Part shown: positions 38,101 through 46,130 of the stretch, piece after piece
Numbering within the stretch: position 1 is the stretch's first letter
Layout: each line of letters begins with the position of its first letter
NCBI GenBank assembly: GCA_044224925.1
Contig: JBGAJM010000012.1
Location: 1 to 64,000, forward strand
DNA from: Kapaibacterium sp044224925
GTDB lineage: Bacteria; Bacteroidota; Ignavibacteria; Kapaibacteriales; Kapaibacteriaceae
DNA length: 64,000 bases
Direction of reading: 5' to 3'
Position numbers and translations under genes: made by a program
Notes under the pieces: model-generated
The model's database searches: none
Told to the model about the DNA's origin: nothing
Seen by the model: the letters and a program-made list of their open reading frames with translations, nothing else

Positions 38101-39160
38101 CGCCTATGGTGGCATCGATGATGACTTCGATACCGACAACGGCTTCAGCGGTAAGGTGCAGTTCGGTCTCGGCAAGCGCTTCCGTACGGTGGCCGATCAG
38201 TCGACCTCGCAAGCCTTCGAATCCGACAACGATGCGAACACATCGTTCAACAACCCGCATACATCGTGCATCTTCTCGAACATGACGTTGGTCGGTCCGA
38301 TCCAGGACACGTCGTGGACGTCGGGCAGCGGCGCAAATCAATACAACAAGTTCTACGGTGCAGGCATTCAAGTGCGCCGCAACTCCCGTCACAACCTGTT
38401 CAACAGCGTGTTCACCGGTTGGCCACGCGGTATGGAGATCGCCGGTGTACCGACGATGGTGGCCGCCAATGCCGACACGATGAGCACGCGCAATACAAGC
38501 TGGTTCGGCATCAAGGGCACATGGCTCAATCTCGCCGGTGGTACACCACCTGCCGGCATGGATGCGTCGTGGATCGCCAAGAGCGCCTTCGAGAACACCA
38601 TCGATAAGGCAGATCCGAATGGCGCCATGCTCATCAATGCATGGGTCGAGAACGACAATGCCTTCAACCCCGTTCCGCTCTTTGGCGCACCGTATCTGAA
38701 CACAGCCAGCTTCACGAATGGAACGGCATTCGCACCCATCGGCGATCCGTTCTTCGAGCAAGTACCGTACCGCGGCGCCTTCGCACCGAACGGCGAGCGC
38801 TGGGATGCCATCTGGGCAGAGTATGATCCGATTAACAAAGAATACAAGGCTCAACCCCCCGTGGATCCGACAAGCGTTCAGGACGAGCACGTCACTGAGC
38901 AAGTTGTTGCTTCGGTCTATCCGAATCCAACAGCTGACGTTTGTACTGTCCGCTATCGTCTCTCGGGGGATGATGCCATCACCATCACGGTCGTGAATGC
39001 CATCGGCTCCGAGCGCAACACGTTCATGGTGGCACAGCCGCAACAAGAAGGTGTGTATGAATTCCAACTGCACACTGCAACACTTGCAAACGGGATGTAC
39101 TTCGTGACCTTCACCACGTCGCGCGGAACTGTCTCCCTCCCCTTGACCGTCCAGCGGTGA
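35150..39160 (+). CDS. large secreted protein with internally duplicated beta-helix-like modules and T9SS C-terminus
   Basis: ATG 35150 is chosen because AAAGGA precedes it and signal peptide MRSLRYILLVGVLSAVTMMAQ follows. The ~1336-residue product contains three Kre9/KNH-like modules (SPNGGETF..ITWDTAG near the N-terminus, then near 583-680 and 684-785). These alternate with two copies of a ~450-residue module (about 135-590 and 785-1240) that share long identical blocks such as ANDDSFEWFGGTVNAKYL and DDDFDTDNGFSG. A T9SS type A domain ends it (ASVYPNPTADVCTVRYRL). Proteins of this kind are found beside TonB receptors in Bacteroidota; function is uncertain. A strong terminator follows. Confidence 0.85.
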   Translation: MRSLRYILLVGVLSAVTMMAQNPTSCRITSPNGGETFRPGLSQTITWDTAGTSRARWRFKYGTSPAGPWTTITGMENVLDSAARRGTFVGGWRVPAQATTNGYIRMELIADSNTVFDVTDAAFTIIQPEAVRVDSVLSGTLTGTVKLRNSKIYGLNGFLYVNGTLEIEPGTIIVGDTVGQNSAICVNRGGKLIAKGTKDRPIIFTSAAPAGQRARGDWGGIVLCGNARTNHPGGQAAMEGGIADPAPPNGWFGGTNDDDNSGVLQYVRIEFGGIALTPNNEINGLTLCAVGRGTTIDHVQVSHANDDSFEWFGGTVNAKYLVSYGGIDDDFDTDNGFSGFVQYGVAKRFRTIADQSTSQAFESDNDANTSFNDPRTHAIFSNMTLIGPIQDTSWTAGSGPNQYNRFFGSSLQVRRNSRLNVFNSVFVGWPRGMELSGVPTMVAAQADTTHIRHNSWFGIKGTTFNLASGTPPTGMDATWLERVQYVNTVDKSNPNNAFLENPWVEASNTFNPAPKNVAPYLNSASFTNANFALVPINDPFFEQVSYRGAFPATGERWDEGWTEYDPVNADYRAVPFIKVLSPGATAGEKFVKGTTVDITWDTTNAPGTHYKIEFATGAAGPWTTVTNGSDVVDAGASRGKLPGGFSIPNINTTTGYIRISDVNDPSNFDINDNAFSIIDLPQPAVRLIEPGTNNKSIRVGQSVTLNWDTTNTYRKHWRFEFGKSATGPWRTLSNLGNVLDSGARRGQFTGAFVLRQSDVTETGYVRMTLMEDTTKTDVNDMPFAVVTAAPSRVDSVISGHISTRVKLWNTKIYGIDGFVYIDSTGVLEIEKGTVILGDTLGQNNAICVNRGGKLVANGTRDLPIVFTSSAAPGQRARGDWGGIVFCGRARTNHPGGQAAMEGGIADPAPPNGWFGGTDDDDSSGVLRYVRIEFGGIALTPNNEINGLTLAAVGRRTVIDHVQVSHANDDSFEWFGGTVNAKYLIAYGGIDDDFDTDNGFSGKVQFGLGKRFRTVADQSTSQAFESDNDANTSFNNPHTSCIFSNMTLVGPIQDTSWTSGSGANQYNKFYGAGIQVRRNSRHNLFNSVFTGWPRGMEIAGVPTMVAANADTMSTRNTSWFGIKGTWLNLAGGTPPAGMDASWIAKSAFENTIDKADPNGAMLINAWVENDNAFNPVPLFGAPYLNTASFTNGTAFAPIGDPFFEQVPYRGAFAPNGERWDAIWAEYDPINKEYKAQPPVDPTSVQDEHVTEQVVASVYPNPTADVCTVRYRLSGDDAITITVVNAIGSERNTFMVAQPQQEGVYEFQLHTATLANGMYFVTFTTSRGTVSLPLTVQR

Positions 39161-39174
39161 CCATCCCGTTCACG

Positions 39175-39209
39175 AAAAAGCCCGTCGTTCGAAAGAGCGA
39201 CGGGCTTTT
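39175..39209 (+). terminator. rho-independent terminator after the TonB receptor operon
   Basis: Arms AAAAGCCCGTCG and CGACGGGCTTTT form a perfect 12-bp stem around a 10-nt loop, with an A-run before and a T-run after, so it can terminate both strands. It lies 15 bp past the stop codon of the secreted protein gene and before the 3' end of the convergent TonB-C gene. Confidence 0.92.
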
Positions 39210-39232
39210 GTGTTTGTTGAAATGGTCTTCGA

Positions 39233-39883
39233 TCAGTTGAAGGCGATCTTCACGCGCACCCAACTCCGCGCCGCCACGCCGCCCTTCTTCCCCGGAGTAA
39301 AGGGGATCCGATGGACAGCTTCTTCGGCAATGCGATCGATCTCGGCGTTGACGCGCAAGACGTGATCGATGCGGCCGATGGTCCCGTTGGCGAACACCTC
39401 GACGGCCACGATGGCCGTGCCATGGAGCGATCCACCGGCACCCGGTGTGAGAGCCTCCAACGCCGTTCGCAGGTCGGCTTCGTTATACGTTGCGGCTACG
39501 TCGACCACGGCCGTCGTATCGAGTTCATCGAGACTCTTCGGCAACGGCACGGGCTTGAGGGCCCGCAACGTGTCGAGACTCCAGATCACACCGATCGACT
39601 CATGTTCCAACCGCGTGCCGCGCGGCGGATAGCGCAACAGATCGAAGTCCGTCACATGCCGTCCACGATCGAACGCACCCGTATACACCATCACCGTATC
39701 CATGTCGCTCATCCACACGGCCTTGCCATTGCCATGCGCCGTGTCGTTGCGAACCTGTCCACTATACCACACGGATGTGACTTGAAACGCCTCGGGATTC
39801 TCGATCCAGCACGTTGTGCCCTTCGAGCGAATGAAGGCATCGCCGGGAAGGAGGAGGGAGGCGGTGAGGAGGAGATGGAGCAT
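39233..39883 (-). CDS. TonB C-terminal-domain protein with MORN-like segment
   Basis: The 216-residue product starts with a short hydrophobic segment (MLHLLLTASLLLPGDAF), probably a signal peptide. Residues about 38-75 (VWYSGQVRNDTAHGNGKAVW, VYTGAFDRGRHV) resemble MORN repeats. The C-terminal ~65 residues (IVAVEVFANGTIGRIDHVLR, EAVHRIPFTPGKKGG) match the TonB C-terminal fold. It lacks the proline-rich linker and cytoplasmic-membrane helix of a true TonB, so it is more likely a periplasmic TonB-C domain protein than an energiser. A repeat element lies between it and the upstream gene. Confidence 0.75.
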   Translation of the reverse strand: MLHLLLTASLLLPGDAFIRSKGTTCWIENPEAFQVTSVWYSGQVRNDTAHGNGKAVWMSDMDTVMVYTGAFDRGRHVTDFDLLRYPPRGTRLEHESIGVIWSLDTLRALKPVPLPKSLDELDTTAVVDVAATYNEADLRTALEALTPGAGGSLHGTAIVAVEVFANGTIGRIDHVLRVNAEIDRIAEEAVHRIPFTPGKKGGVAARSWVRVKIAFN

Positions 39884-39885
39884 GG

Positions 39886-39952
39886 GGGAGAATCGGAAGA
39901 GAATACAGGATCAAGAATACAGAATCCCGATCAAGAATCAAGGATCAAGAAT
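39886..39952 (-). repeat. solo copy of the ~40-bp dispersed element
   Basis: On the minus strand it reads from the upstream stop codon: ATTCTTGATCCTTGATTC, TTGATCGGGATTC, TGTATTCTTGATCCTGTATTC, then TCTTCCGATTC just before the next ATG. The TGTATTCTTGATCCTGTATTC/TCTTCCGATT part is shared with 49231-49275 and with both arms around the four-helix-bundle gene. It fills the whole 69-bp gap. A degenerate tandem (TTGATCC/TTGATTC) lies next to the stop codon. Confidence 0.85.
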
Positions 39953-41074
39953 TCACCAGCCAGGGAAGTCTGCAGGAACAACAATGTAGGTGACCGTCAT
40001 GACAATGATCTGGAGTGCATAGAAACGTTGCGCCAATTCAGGGCGCTCCTTCTTGATCGAGTGCCAATACCACATGATCACAAGTAGGGGAATGGTGATC
40101 ACCATCCAGATCACGGCGACCCCAAGATATCCTTGCGGAGGGAGACCGATCATATGTTGCGCGGTCTGTGCGGCCTTCCCATAGACGAGGATCAAGTGAG
40201 AGACATACATGAAGAGCGATTCTTGTCCGACAACCTGCAAGAACTTGCCAATGCGCGACCGTTGAAGTCGGTCTTCGTTCAAATACAGGATACCGAGCAA
40301 CGTGAGCGTTGCCGTGCAACAGAACAGTAGTATGCTTGGAGTGGCCTTCCACCAAATGTCGAGTGACCACGGTGCGGGAAGGGTCGACAGTTTCAACGTG
40401 AACAGCACCACCGGCACAAAGAGTCCGGAGGCGATCCAGATCTTCGATATCATCGACTTGTTCGTCGATCGCATGAACACACTCGTGAGCGTAACGCCGG
40501 CGAAGAAGTAGAAACTCCACGGAAACATCGGGAACGGACTGGATGATGGGAACTCCGTCCATACCCACCACGAACTACACAGGACGAAGAGCGCTGCCGC
40601 CGCTGATAGGCGCGTGACGTTCTTGATGTTCCTGCCGATGAACACAAATGCCAACCCAATGAACGTCGAGTAGACGATCGTGTGAAGCACATCCACCTGA
40701 AGGCCCGGAAGGAGTTCATCCATCGAAGCCATCAAGGTGCGCTCAAGAGAATAGAAGGGGATGTGCAGTGTAAAGGCGCACCACAGTATGTAGAACAGTC
40801 GGCGTACGTACAGATAGAGTGGTCTACCTCCATGAAGGTAGTCGTTGATCTTCCTCGACATCGCGATCCAAAATCCGGCACCGGCAAGAAAGATGAATGT
40901 TGGCGCAACGTACCCATTGGTCACGTTCAGAACATCGAACGACGTGTTGACATGGATCGCCGGATCGATGAAGACATTCGTGATATGCACCTGGATCATC
41001 CAGAGGACGGCCAGACCGCGCGCTACGTCGAGGAAGATGAACCGGGAATTTGGACGTGGTTCCGATCGCGTCAT
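39953..41074 (-). CDS. multi-pass membrane acyltransferase, HGSNAT/DUF1624-like
   Basis: Start ATG 41074 gives a 373-residue protein with about ten hydrophobic segments. The N-terminal FIFLDVARGLAVLWMIQVHITN resembles the LD..RG.A...M...H signature of the heparan-alpha-glucosaminide N-acetyltransferase catalytic family and related acyltransferase-3 proteins, in which the His is thought catalytic. The substrate is unknown; roles in acylating glycans or polymers are possible. It overlaps a 38-residue membrane protein upstream by 4 nt. A second family member lies at 60734-61918. Confidence 0.78.
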   Translation of the reverse strand: MTRSEPRPNSRFIFLDVARGLAVLWMIQVHITNVFIDPAIHVNTSFDVLNVTNGYVAPTFIFLAGAGFWIAMSRKINDYLHGGRPLYLYVRRLFYILWCAFTLHIPFYSLERTLMASMDELLPGLQVDVLHTIVYSTFIGLAFVFIGRNIKNVTRLSAAAALFVLCSSWWVWTEFPSSSPFPMFPWSFYFFAGVTLTSVFMRSTNKSMISKIWIASGLFVPVVLFTLKLSTLPAPWSLDIWWKATPSILLFCCTATLTLLGILYLNEDRLQRSRIGKFLQVVGQESLFMYVSHLILVYGKAAQTAQHMIGLPPQGYLGVAVIWMVITIPLLVIMWYWHSIKKERPELAQRFYALQIIVMTVTYIVVPADFPGW

Positions 41075-41187
41075 GGCCGGCGCTCGTCTTTGCTGTTCGT
41101 CATCCGCCGGACGAATCCGAGGACGAAGTTGAAGGTGAAGATCACGCCAACCACGAAGAGCAGGAAGATGATGAGGTAGCGTTGCAT
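41071..41187 (-). CDS. 38-residue single-span membrane protein
   Basis: The frame MQRYLIIFLLFVVGVIFTFN continues with FVLGFVRRMTNSKDERRP: one long hydrophobic helix followed by a basic tail. Its stop overlaps the acyltransferase start (ATGA), which argues that it is a real translated gene coupled to it. Start ATG 41187 is only 56 bp from the divergent ppx start. It may be an accessory subunit of the acyltransferase; this is inferred from coupling alone. Confidence 0.6.
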   Translation of the reverse strand: MQRYLIIFLLFVVGVIFTFNFVLGFVRRMTNSKDERRP

Positions 41188-41230
41188 GTCGGTAAAATAC
41201 GAGGCAGGGGGAAACGGCCTGCGAAGGGTG

Positions 41231-41238
41231 TATTTTCG
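41231..41238 (+). promoter_or_regulatory. TATTTTCG box before ppx/gppA
   Basis: TATTTTCG ends 4 nt before ATG 41243. It matches the TATnTTCG form seen before rimP, secD and the gene at 60734. If it is a -7 element the transcript would be leaderless or would begin at a downstream start. Confidence 0.3.
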
Positions 41239-41242
41239 CCCC

Positions 41243-42793
41243 ATGGCAAGTTCCTCTCTTATCGCGGCGATCGACGTTGGCACGAACTCCTTCCACATGG
41301 TGATCGCTTCGGTGAGCACGCGCGGAGTGTTGCGCATTCACAGTCGCGACAAGGAGATGGTACGTCTGGGCTCGAGTGCCGGCGATATCAAGCGCCTGAC
41401 GCCCGAGGCCATCACGCGTGGCGTGCAAACGCTGAAGCGGTTCGTGACCGTGGCACGACAGCATGGTGCCGAGGTGCGGGCCGTGGCCACGAGTGCCACG
41501 CGCGAGGCCTTGAACCGCGACGAGTTCATCGATCGCGTGCGTCGTGAATGCGGCATCGACATCGAAGTGGTGGCGGGCTCCGAAGAGGGTCGACTGATCT
41601 ACCTTGGCGCCCTTCATGCCCTTCCTATCCTTACCAAGCGCGCCCTTGTGATCGACATCGGCGGAGGCTCCACCGAAACGGTGATCGGCTATCAGGGAGA
41701 AGTGGCCTACGTCCACTCCGCCAAGCTCGGCCACATCCGGCTTTCCAAGCGGTTCTTCCCCGATGCCGTGATCACGGACGATCAGATCGAGATGTGTCGA
41801 CGGGCCATCAAGGGAGACTGGACGCCGATCTTCCAAAGTCTCATCGCCTACGGATTCGAGTACGCCATCGGCTCGTCGGGCACGGCCATGGCCATTGCCA
41901 CGATGACGTTGGCACGACAAGGGAAGCGCATCCCGGAATCGCTGAATGCGCTGACGATCTCGCGCAACGATCTGCTGCAGACGATCGCCACCGTGGTGGA
42001 GGCGCGAACGCTAGAGCAGCGCAAGGCCTTGCCCGGACTTGATGAGAAGCGGGCTGACATCATCATGGGCGGTGCGCTGATCCTCGAGCAGGCCATCATC
42101 GGTCTGAACATTCAAGAGCTCACGATGAGCGGTTATGCGCTTCGCGAGGGCACCGTCTTCGATACGGTGCAGAAGCAGCGCGATATCGACGAGTATCATC
42201 ATCTGTCGCACCTTCGCTATCAAAGCGTCGACCATCTCTGTGATCTCTACCGCGTTCACCGACCGCATGCCGAGCACGTGAAGAACCTCTGTCTGCGACT
42301 GTTCGACGATCTGCAGCCGTTGCATCGATTCGCCGACCGAGAGCGCGAGCTCCTGGAGGCCGCAGCACTCCTGCACGACGTTGGCTATCACATCTCTGCC
42401 GAACAGCATCACAAGCACAGCGACTACATCATTCGCAACAGCCCCATGCCGGGCTTCACGAACGACGAGGCCGAGATCGTGGCCACCGTGGCCCGCTACC
42501 ATCGCAAGAGCTATCCCAAAAAGAAACACGAGTGGTTCACCGCCCTGAGCGCCTCGGAACAACAGGTGGTGCGCGTTCTGGCCGCCATCTTGCGCATCTG
42601 CGAGGGACTGGACCGACGGCAGCAACAACTCGTCACCACCGTCCGTGCCGTCTACACCGACCAATCCATCGAGATCTTCATGACCTCTCCCATGGGACTG
42701 CCCGATATCGAGCTCTGGGGGGCGGAACGGCGGAAGGGTCTGCTTGAGGAGGTCTACGGTCGAAAAGTGCGCCTTCTCCTGCACACGATGTGA
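41243..42793 (+). CDS. exopolyphosphatase/guanosine pentaphosphate phosphohydrolase with HD domain
   Basis: The 516-residue product has the actin-like Ppx/GppA domain: IAAIDVGTNSFHMVIA (residues 5-20), IDIGGGSTETVIGY and IGSSGTAMAIA, the phosphate-binding loops. The C-terminal part (from about residue 330) carries an HD-type metal site (LLHDVGYHISAEQHHKHSDYII). It should hydrolyse polyphosphate and/or pppGpp, linking it to the stringent response. Start ATG 41243 is chosen over the 57-nt longer frame because it places the first motif near the N-terminus. Ppx versus GppA cannot be separated from sequence. Confidence 0.92.
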   Translation: MASSSLIAAIDVGTNSFHMVIASVSTRGVLRIHSRDKEMVRLGSSAGDIKRLTPEAITRGVQTLKRFVTVARQHGAEVRAVATSATREALNRDEFIDRVRRECGIDIEVVAGSEEGRLIYLGALHALPILTKRALVIDIGGGSTETVIGYQGEVAYVHSAKLGHIRLSKRFFPDAVITDDQIEMCRRAIKGDWTPIFQSLIAYGFEYAIGSSGTAMAIATMTLARQGKRIPESLNALTISRNDLLQTIATVVEARTLEQRKALPGLDEKRADIIMGGALILEQAIIGLNIQELTMSGYALREGTVFDTVQKQRDIDEYHHLSHLRYQSVDHLCDLYRVHRPHAEHVKNLCLRLFDDLQPLHRFADRERELLEAAALLHDVGYHISAEQHHKHSDYIIRNSPMPGFTNDEAEIVATVARYHRKSYPKKKHEWFTALSASEQQVVRVLAAILRICEGLDRRQQQLVTTVRAVYTDQSIEIFMTSPMGLPDIELWGAERRKGLLEEVYGRKVRLLLHTM

Positions 42794-42843
42794 TCGGTTC
42801 GTTCGTTACTACCCCTTCGTAACTAACTCAGGAGATCCTTGCT

Positions 42844-44397
42844 ATGACAAAGCGTCCAATCCTTACCGCCCTTACTCTGATCGGGATCGGTATCGCTTTT
42901 GGTGTGGTGTTGATGACGAATTTCGGGAGCAATGCCCTCGAGTCCCTGCTGGCAAAAGGCGTCGGTGACCTTGGTGCGAAAACACCTCCCATTGTTCTGC
43001 CCGAGAACGTGAAGGCATTGAACAACGCCTTCGTCTCTGCATCGGATGCTGTGAAGAAGAACGTGGTGAGCATCACGGTGAAGACGGAGCAAAAGGGCGG
43101 ACAAGTGATGCCGCGCGATTTCTTCCGCTTCTTCGGTCCGGACGGACAGGAAGAAGATCAAGACGTGCAGCCACGCGAGGGTGAACAGGGCGGCAGTGGC
43201 GTGATCATCACCGCAGACGGATATGTGGTCACGAACAATCACGTGGTGGAAGACGCGAAGGAGAACGGCATCACCGTGACCACCTTCGATGAAAAGGAAT
43301 ACAAGGCAAAACTCGTCGGTCGCGATCCGCTCACCGACCTTGCCGTGCTGAAGATCGAAGGACAGTTCCAAGCCGCACACCTGGCCGATCGCAGGAACGT
43401 GCGCGTGGGTGAATGGGTGATCGCCGTTGGTGCGCCGCTCGGACTCAAACAAACGGTCACCACCGGTATCGTGAGCGCCGAAGGCAGAGGTATCGGCATC
43501 ATCGGCACCGACGAAATGCGTGGCACACGCAATCGGTTCTCCGTTGAGAACTTCATTCAAACAGATGCGGCCATCAACCCGGGAAATTCCGGCGGTGGTC
43601 TCTTCAATCTCGAAGGGTCGCTTGTCGGCATCAACACGGCCATCGCATCGCGCAGTGGCGTGAACGCCGGCTACGGTTTTGCCATTCCCATCGACATGGT
43701 GAAGAGCGTTGCGCTCGACCTGATCGACGATGGCAAGATCGAACGCGGATACATCGGCGTCGAGATCACCTCCGTGGACGAGACCGCTGCCAAGACCGTT
43801 GGTCTACAACGGGTCGCCGGCGTGATGGTGAACAAGGTCGTGAAGGGTGGCGCGGCGGCCGCAGCCGGACTTGAAGAGGGCGATGTGATCCTTGATGTTG
43901 ACGGAACACCGGTGAAGACGTCGAATGAATTGCAGAATCAGATCGTACTGCATCGTGCCGGCGATCGCGTGACGTTGAAGATCTGGAGAGATCGCAAAGA
44001 GATCTCGAAGACCGTGACACTCAAGTCGCTCGATGACAATGGCGCCTTCGCAGAGGCATCGAACGATGGCAAGAGCGGAGATCGTCCGTCAAGCTCTGCA
44101 GACCCCGTCACCTTCAAGGACCTTGGTTTCACGGCAAGTCCGCTCACCGAAGATGTGAAGCGCGATCTCGACACGAAGCAAGGTGTGCTCGTCACAAAGG
44201 TCGACGCACGTGGTGTGGTCGCACGACGTGGACTTCAGTCGGGCGCCGTCATCCTCAAGGCCGACGGACAGATCGTGAACAACCCATCGGATCTCAAGCG
44301 CATTCTCAGCAACAAGGCCGGCGGTGATGGCGTGATGTTCGTGGTCAAGACCCGCGACGGAAAGCAGGCCATCACGGTCCAAGTGCCGGAGAGCTAA
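42844..44397 (+). CDS. HtrA/Deg-family periplasmic serine protease with two PDZ domains
   Basis: The 517-residue Do-type protease degrades or refolds misfolded envelope proteins. An N-terminal membrane anchor or signal (ILTALTLIGIGIAFGVVLM) precedes the trypsin-like domain with His133 (YVVTNNHVV), Asp165 (LTDLAVLK) and Ser249 (NPGNSGGGLF). Two PDZ domains follow (GYIGVEITSVDE.. and the C-terminal LTEDVKRDLDTKQGVLV region). A Shine-Dalgarno-like CAGGAGATCC lies just before ATG 42844, and a strong terminator follows. Confidence 0.95.
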   Translation: MTKRPILTALTLIGIGIAFGVVLMTNFGSNALESLLAKGVGDLGAKTPPIVLPENVKALNNAFVSASDAVKKNVVSITVKTEQKGGQVMPRDFFRFFGPDGQEEDQDVQPREGEQGGSGVIITADGYVVTNNHVVEDAKENGITVTTFDEKEYKAKLVGRDPLTDLAVLKIEGQFQAAHLADRRNVRVGEWVIAVGAPLGLKQTVTTGIVSAEGRGIGIIGTDEMRGTRNRFSVENFIQTDAAINPGNSGGGLFNLEGSLVGINTAIASRSGVNAGYGFAIPIDMVKSVALDLIDDGKIERGYIGVEITSVDETAAKTVGLQRVAGVMVNKVVKGGAAAAAGLEEGDVILDVDGTPVKTSNELQNQIVLHRAGDRVTLKIWRDRKEISKTVTLKSLDDNGAFAEASNDGKSGDRPSSSADPVTFKDLGFTASPLTEDVKRDLDTKQGVLVTKVDARGVVARRGLQSGAVILKADGQIVNNPSDLKRILSNKAGGDGVMFVVKTRDGKQAITVQVPES

Positions 44398-44424
44398 CAA
44401 CCCTCGGAACTTTCTGATAAATTG

Positions 44425-44457
44425 CGGTCGCCATGGTTGTCCATGGCGACCGTTTTT
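44425..44457 (+). terminator. rho-independent terminator after the HtrA gene
   Basis: CGGTCGCCATGG and CCATGGCGACCG form a perfect 12-bp stem with loop TTGT, followed by TTTTTG. It lies 28 bp past the HtrA stop and before the next gene on the same strand. Confidence 0.95.
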
Positions 44458-44489
44458 GTTTGTGTTGCATTCTTTCGAGGGGCAGTCGT

Positions 44490-45167
44490 ATGAAACGCAG
44501 TATCACAGTACTGACATTGTTCGCTGTTTGTGCAAGCGTATCACTTGCCGTTGAACCACCACCAATGTTCAGCACCGGTTCCTTCTCCGTCGGCCCATAC
44601 GCGGGCATCACGTACGGTTCCGTCACAACAGACCCGTCATCAGACGGATGGTCTTCGGCAATGGGCATCTCTGCCGGACTCGACGCACGCTACTATCTCT
44701 GCGAGACCTCGAACTTGCAATTGGGCCTCCGTTACGAGCAACGAGGCTCCAAGCAGAGCACGTCGAATCCGTTCTCTTCAACAGACTATAGCGAAATGCG
44801 GAACTACTTGAGCTTTGACGTGACCGCAGCGTGGTACTTCACGGAGATGTGCGACGGCGGCTTCCGTCCACGTTTGTATGGGGGTGTCTTCCTCGGGTCG
44901 TTCTTGAGTGGTACGTCAAAGGTCACGACAACGATCGGTGGAGGAAGTCCACAGACCTCGGAAACAGAGATCAAATCCGACAATGTGAATGCACTCAACT
45001 GGGGACCGAAGATCGGCCTTGGCTTTGATTGGAAGATGGGCCCTGGTGCATTGACGTTCGGTGTGAGCTACGACTATGCGATCTCGAACATTGACAACAC
45101 CGGCGCAGGATCGAAGTTCTACGACCGCGGCATCTCGGCAGGACTCGGCTATCAATTCGGATTTTAA
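44490..45167 (+). CDS. outer-membrane beta-barrel protein (PorT/OMP_b-brl type)
   Basis: ATG 44490 follows CGAGGGGC and opens with signal peptide MKRSITVLTLFAVCASVSLA; the longer frame starts inside the terminator. The 225-residue product shows eight-strand-type alternation (SVGPYAGITYGSV, LQLGLRYEQRGSKQS, FRPRLYGGVFLGSFL) and ends in GLGYQFGF with the C-terminal Phe typical of barrel proteins. Function unknown; small barrels of this kind occur near T9SS genes but that is not evidence here. The next gene encodes another barrel 27 bp downstream. Confidence 0.75.
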   Translation: MKRSITVLTLFAVCASVSLAVEPPPMFSTGSFSVGPYAGITYGSVTTDPSSDGWSSAMGISAGLDARYYLCETSNLQLGLRYEQRGSKQSTSNPFSSTDYSEMRNYLSFDVTAAWYFTEMCDGGFRPRLYGGVFLGSFLSGTSKVTTTIGGGSPQTSETEIKSDNVNALNWGPKIGLGFDWKMGPGALTFGVSYDYAISNIDNTGAGSKFYDRGISAGLGYQFGF

Positions 45168-45194
45168 CTCGACATAAAGATCGGACCTCACTGC

Positions 45195-45905
45195 ATGACG
45201 CGCTTCCTTTCCGCCTTCTCTTCTTTCGTTGCTTGCACGATCCTCGTGGCTTGTTTGTCGGCCGCTCCGGTCGTTGCCGCAGCTCCATGGTTCTTGGGTC
45301 CGACGTTCGCCTACACCATTGGCGTGAACGCGCCCGATGATGTGACGTTCACGTCGGGTCCACAGCGATTGAACATCGGACTTCAATGGATGATCGAGAC
45401 ATCGCGCACCATCCAGATCCGAACGGCGCTCACGTATCGCACGGAACAGGCGGACTTCCAACAACCCGCACCGAACCTCAAACCGGTGGTCACACCCGGT
45501 GGTGGTGGAAGTGGATCGAGTTCAACAGAGAAGGTCCTCTCGTCCATCTCTGCCAATGCCGTGGTCTTCGAAGCATCTGCGCATTTCCCCATCGCACGAC
45601 TTGATTCAAGCGGCAGCGCGCTCATGATCGGACTCGGTGGTTTCTTCGATCGCACGATCTCTGCATCGCAAACCGACGACTACCGCGGCGTGACGGGATG
45701 GCCGGAGCCAAAGACAGCATCGGAGGATTTCCCAACATCGTGGGGTGGCGGCGCCACACTCAATGCAGGTCTCTCCCTCCCCTTAGGCGACACCCGCCTT
45801 CTCTTCGACGTCAAGTACATCGTCCGCTCCGCCCCCGCATCTGCAAGTCAGTACAGTTGGCTCAGCAACGGGGGCGTGAGTATTAGTGCAGGGGTGCTGT
45901 TTTAA
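45195..45905 (+). CDS. small outer-membrane beta-barrel protein
   Basis: The 236-residue product has signal peptide FLSAFSSFVACTILVACLSAAPVVAAA, alternating strands (IQIRTALTYRTEQADF, RLLFDVKYIVR) and a C-terminal SISAGVLF ending in Phe. A glycine/serine loop (about residues 97-107) interrupts it. It is likely co-transcribed with the preceding barrel gene. The tandem array at 45912 begins directly after its stop codon. Confidence 0.72.
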   Translation: MTRFLSAFSSFVACTILVACLSAAPVVAAAPWFLGPTFAYTIGVNAPDDVTFTSGPQRLNIGLQWMIETSRTIQIRTALTYRTEQADFQQPAPNLKPVVTPGGGGSGSSSTEKVLSSISANAVVFEASAHFPIARLDSSGSALMIGLGGFFDRTISASQTDDYRGVTGWPEPKTASEDFPTSWGGGATLNAGLSLPLGDTRLLFDVKYIVRSAPASASQYSWLSNGGVSISAGVLF

Positions 45906-45911
45906 GAGCAC

Positions 45912-46012
45912 TGCGTGGGACACAAGAGTGCGACACAAGAGTGCGACACGAGAGTGCGACACGAGAGTGCGACACGGAGTGCGACACGAGAGTGCGACAC
46001 TTTGTGCGACAC
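45912..46012. repeat. left array, ~13-bp units with GAGAGTGCGACAC
   Basis: Seven units of 12-13 bp (AAGAGTGCGACAC, GAGAGTGCGACAC, GGAGTGCGACAC, TTTGTGCGACAC) follow one unit of the type GCACTGCGTGGGACAC, which is the unit form of the 49275-49453 array. It begins a few bases after the stop codon at 45905. The reverse-complement units make up the array at 46618-46753. Unit length is not a multiple of three, so it is not a coding repeat. Confidence 0.93.
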
Positions 46013-46017
46013 TTGCG

Positions 46018-46063
46018 TGATCCTGTATTCTTGATCCTGTATTCCTCTTCTGATTTCTTCCCC
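46018..46063 (+). repeat. left inner arm, copy of the ~40-bp element
   Basis: TGATCCTGTATTCTTGATCC followed by TGTATTCCTCTTCTGATTTCTTCC. It pairs as an inverted repeat with 46545-46592 (about 38 of 44 positions by eye). It lies between the left array and the four-helix-bundle gene, and matches solo copies at 39886-39952 and 49231-49275. Confidence 0.85.
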
Positions 46064-46130
46064 GCTCCCTCCTCCCTTCGTCACATTCTCCGCCTTCCAG
46101 GTCCCTTCTGTCACACAACGGAGTTGGACC

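Noticed and set aside
39233..39883. True TonB energy transducer
   Set aside because: It lacks a proline-rich spacer and an N-terminal cytoplasmic-membrane anchor; only the C-terminal domain fits.
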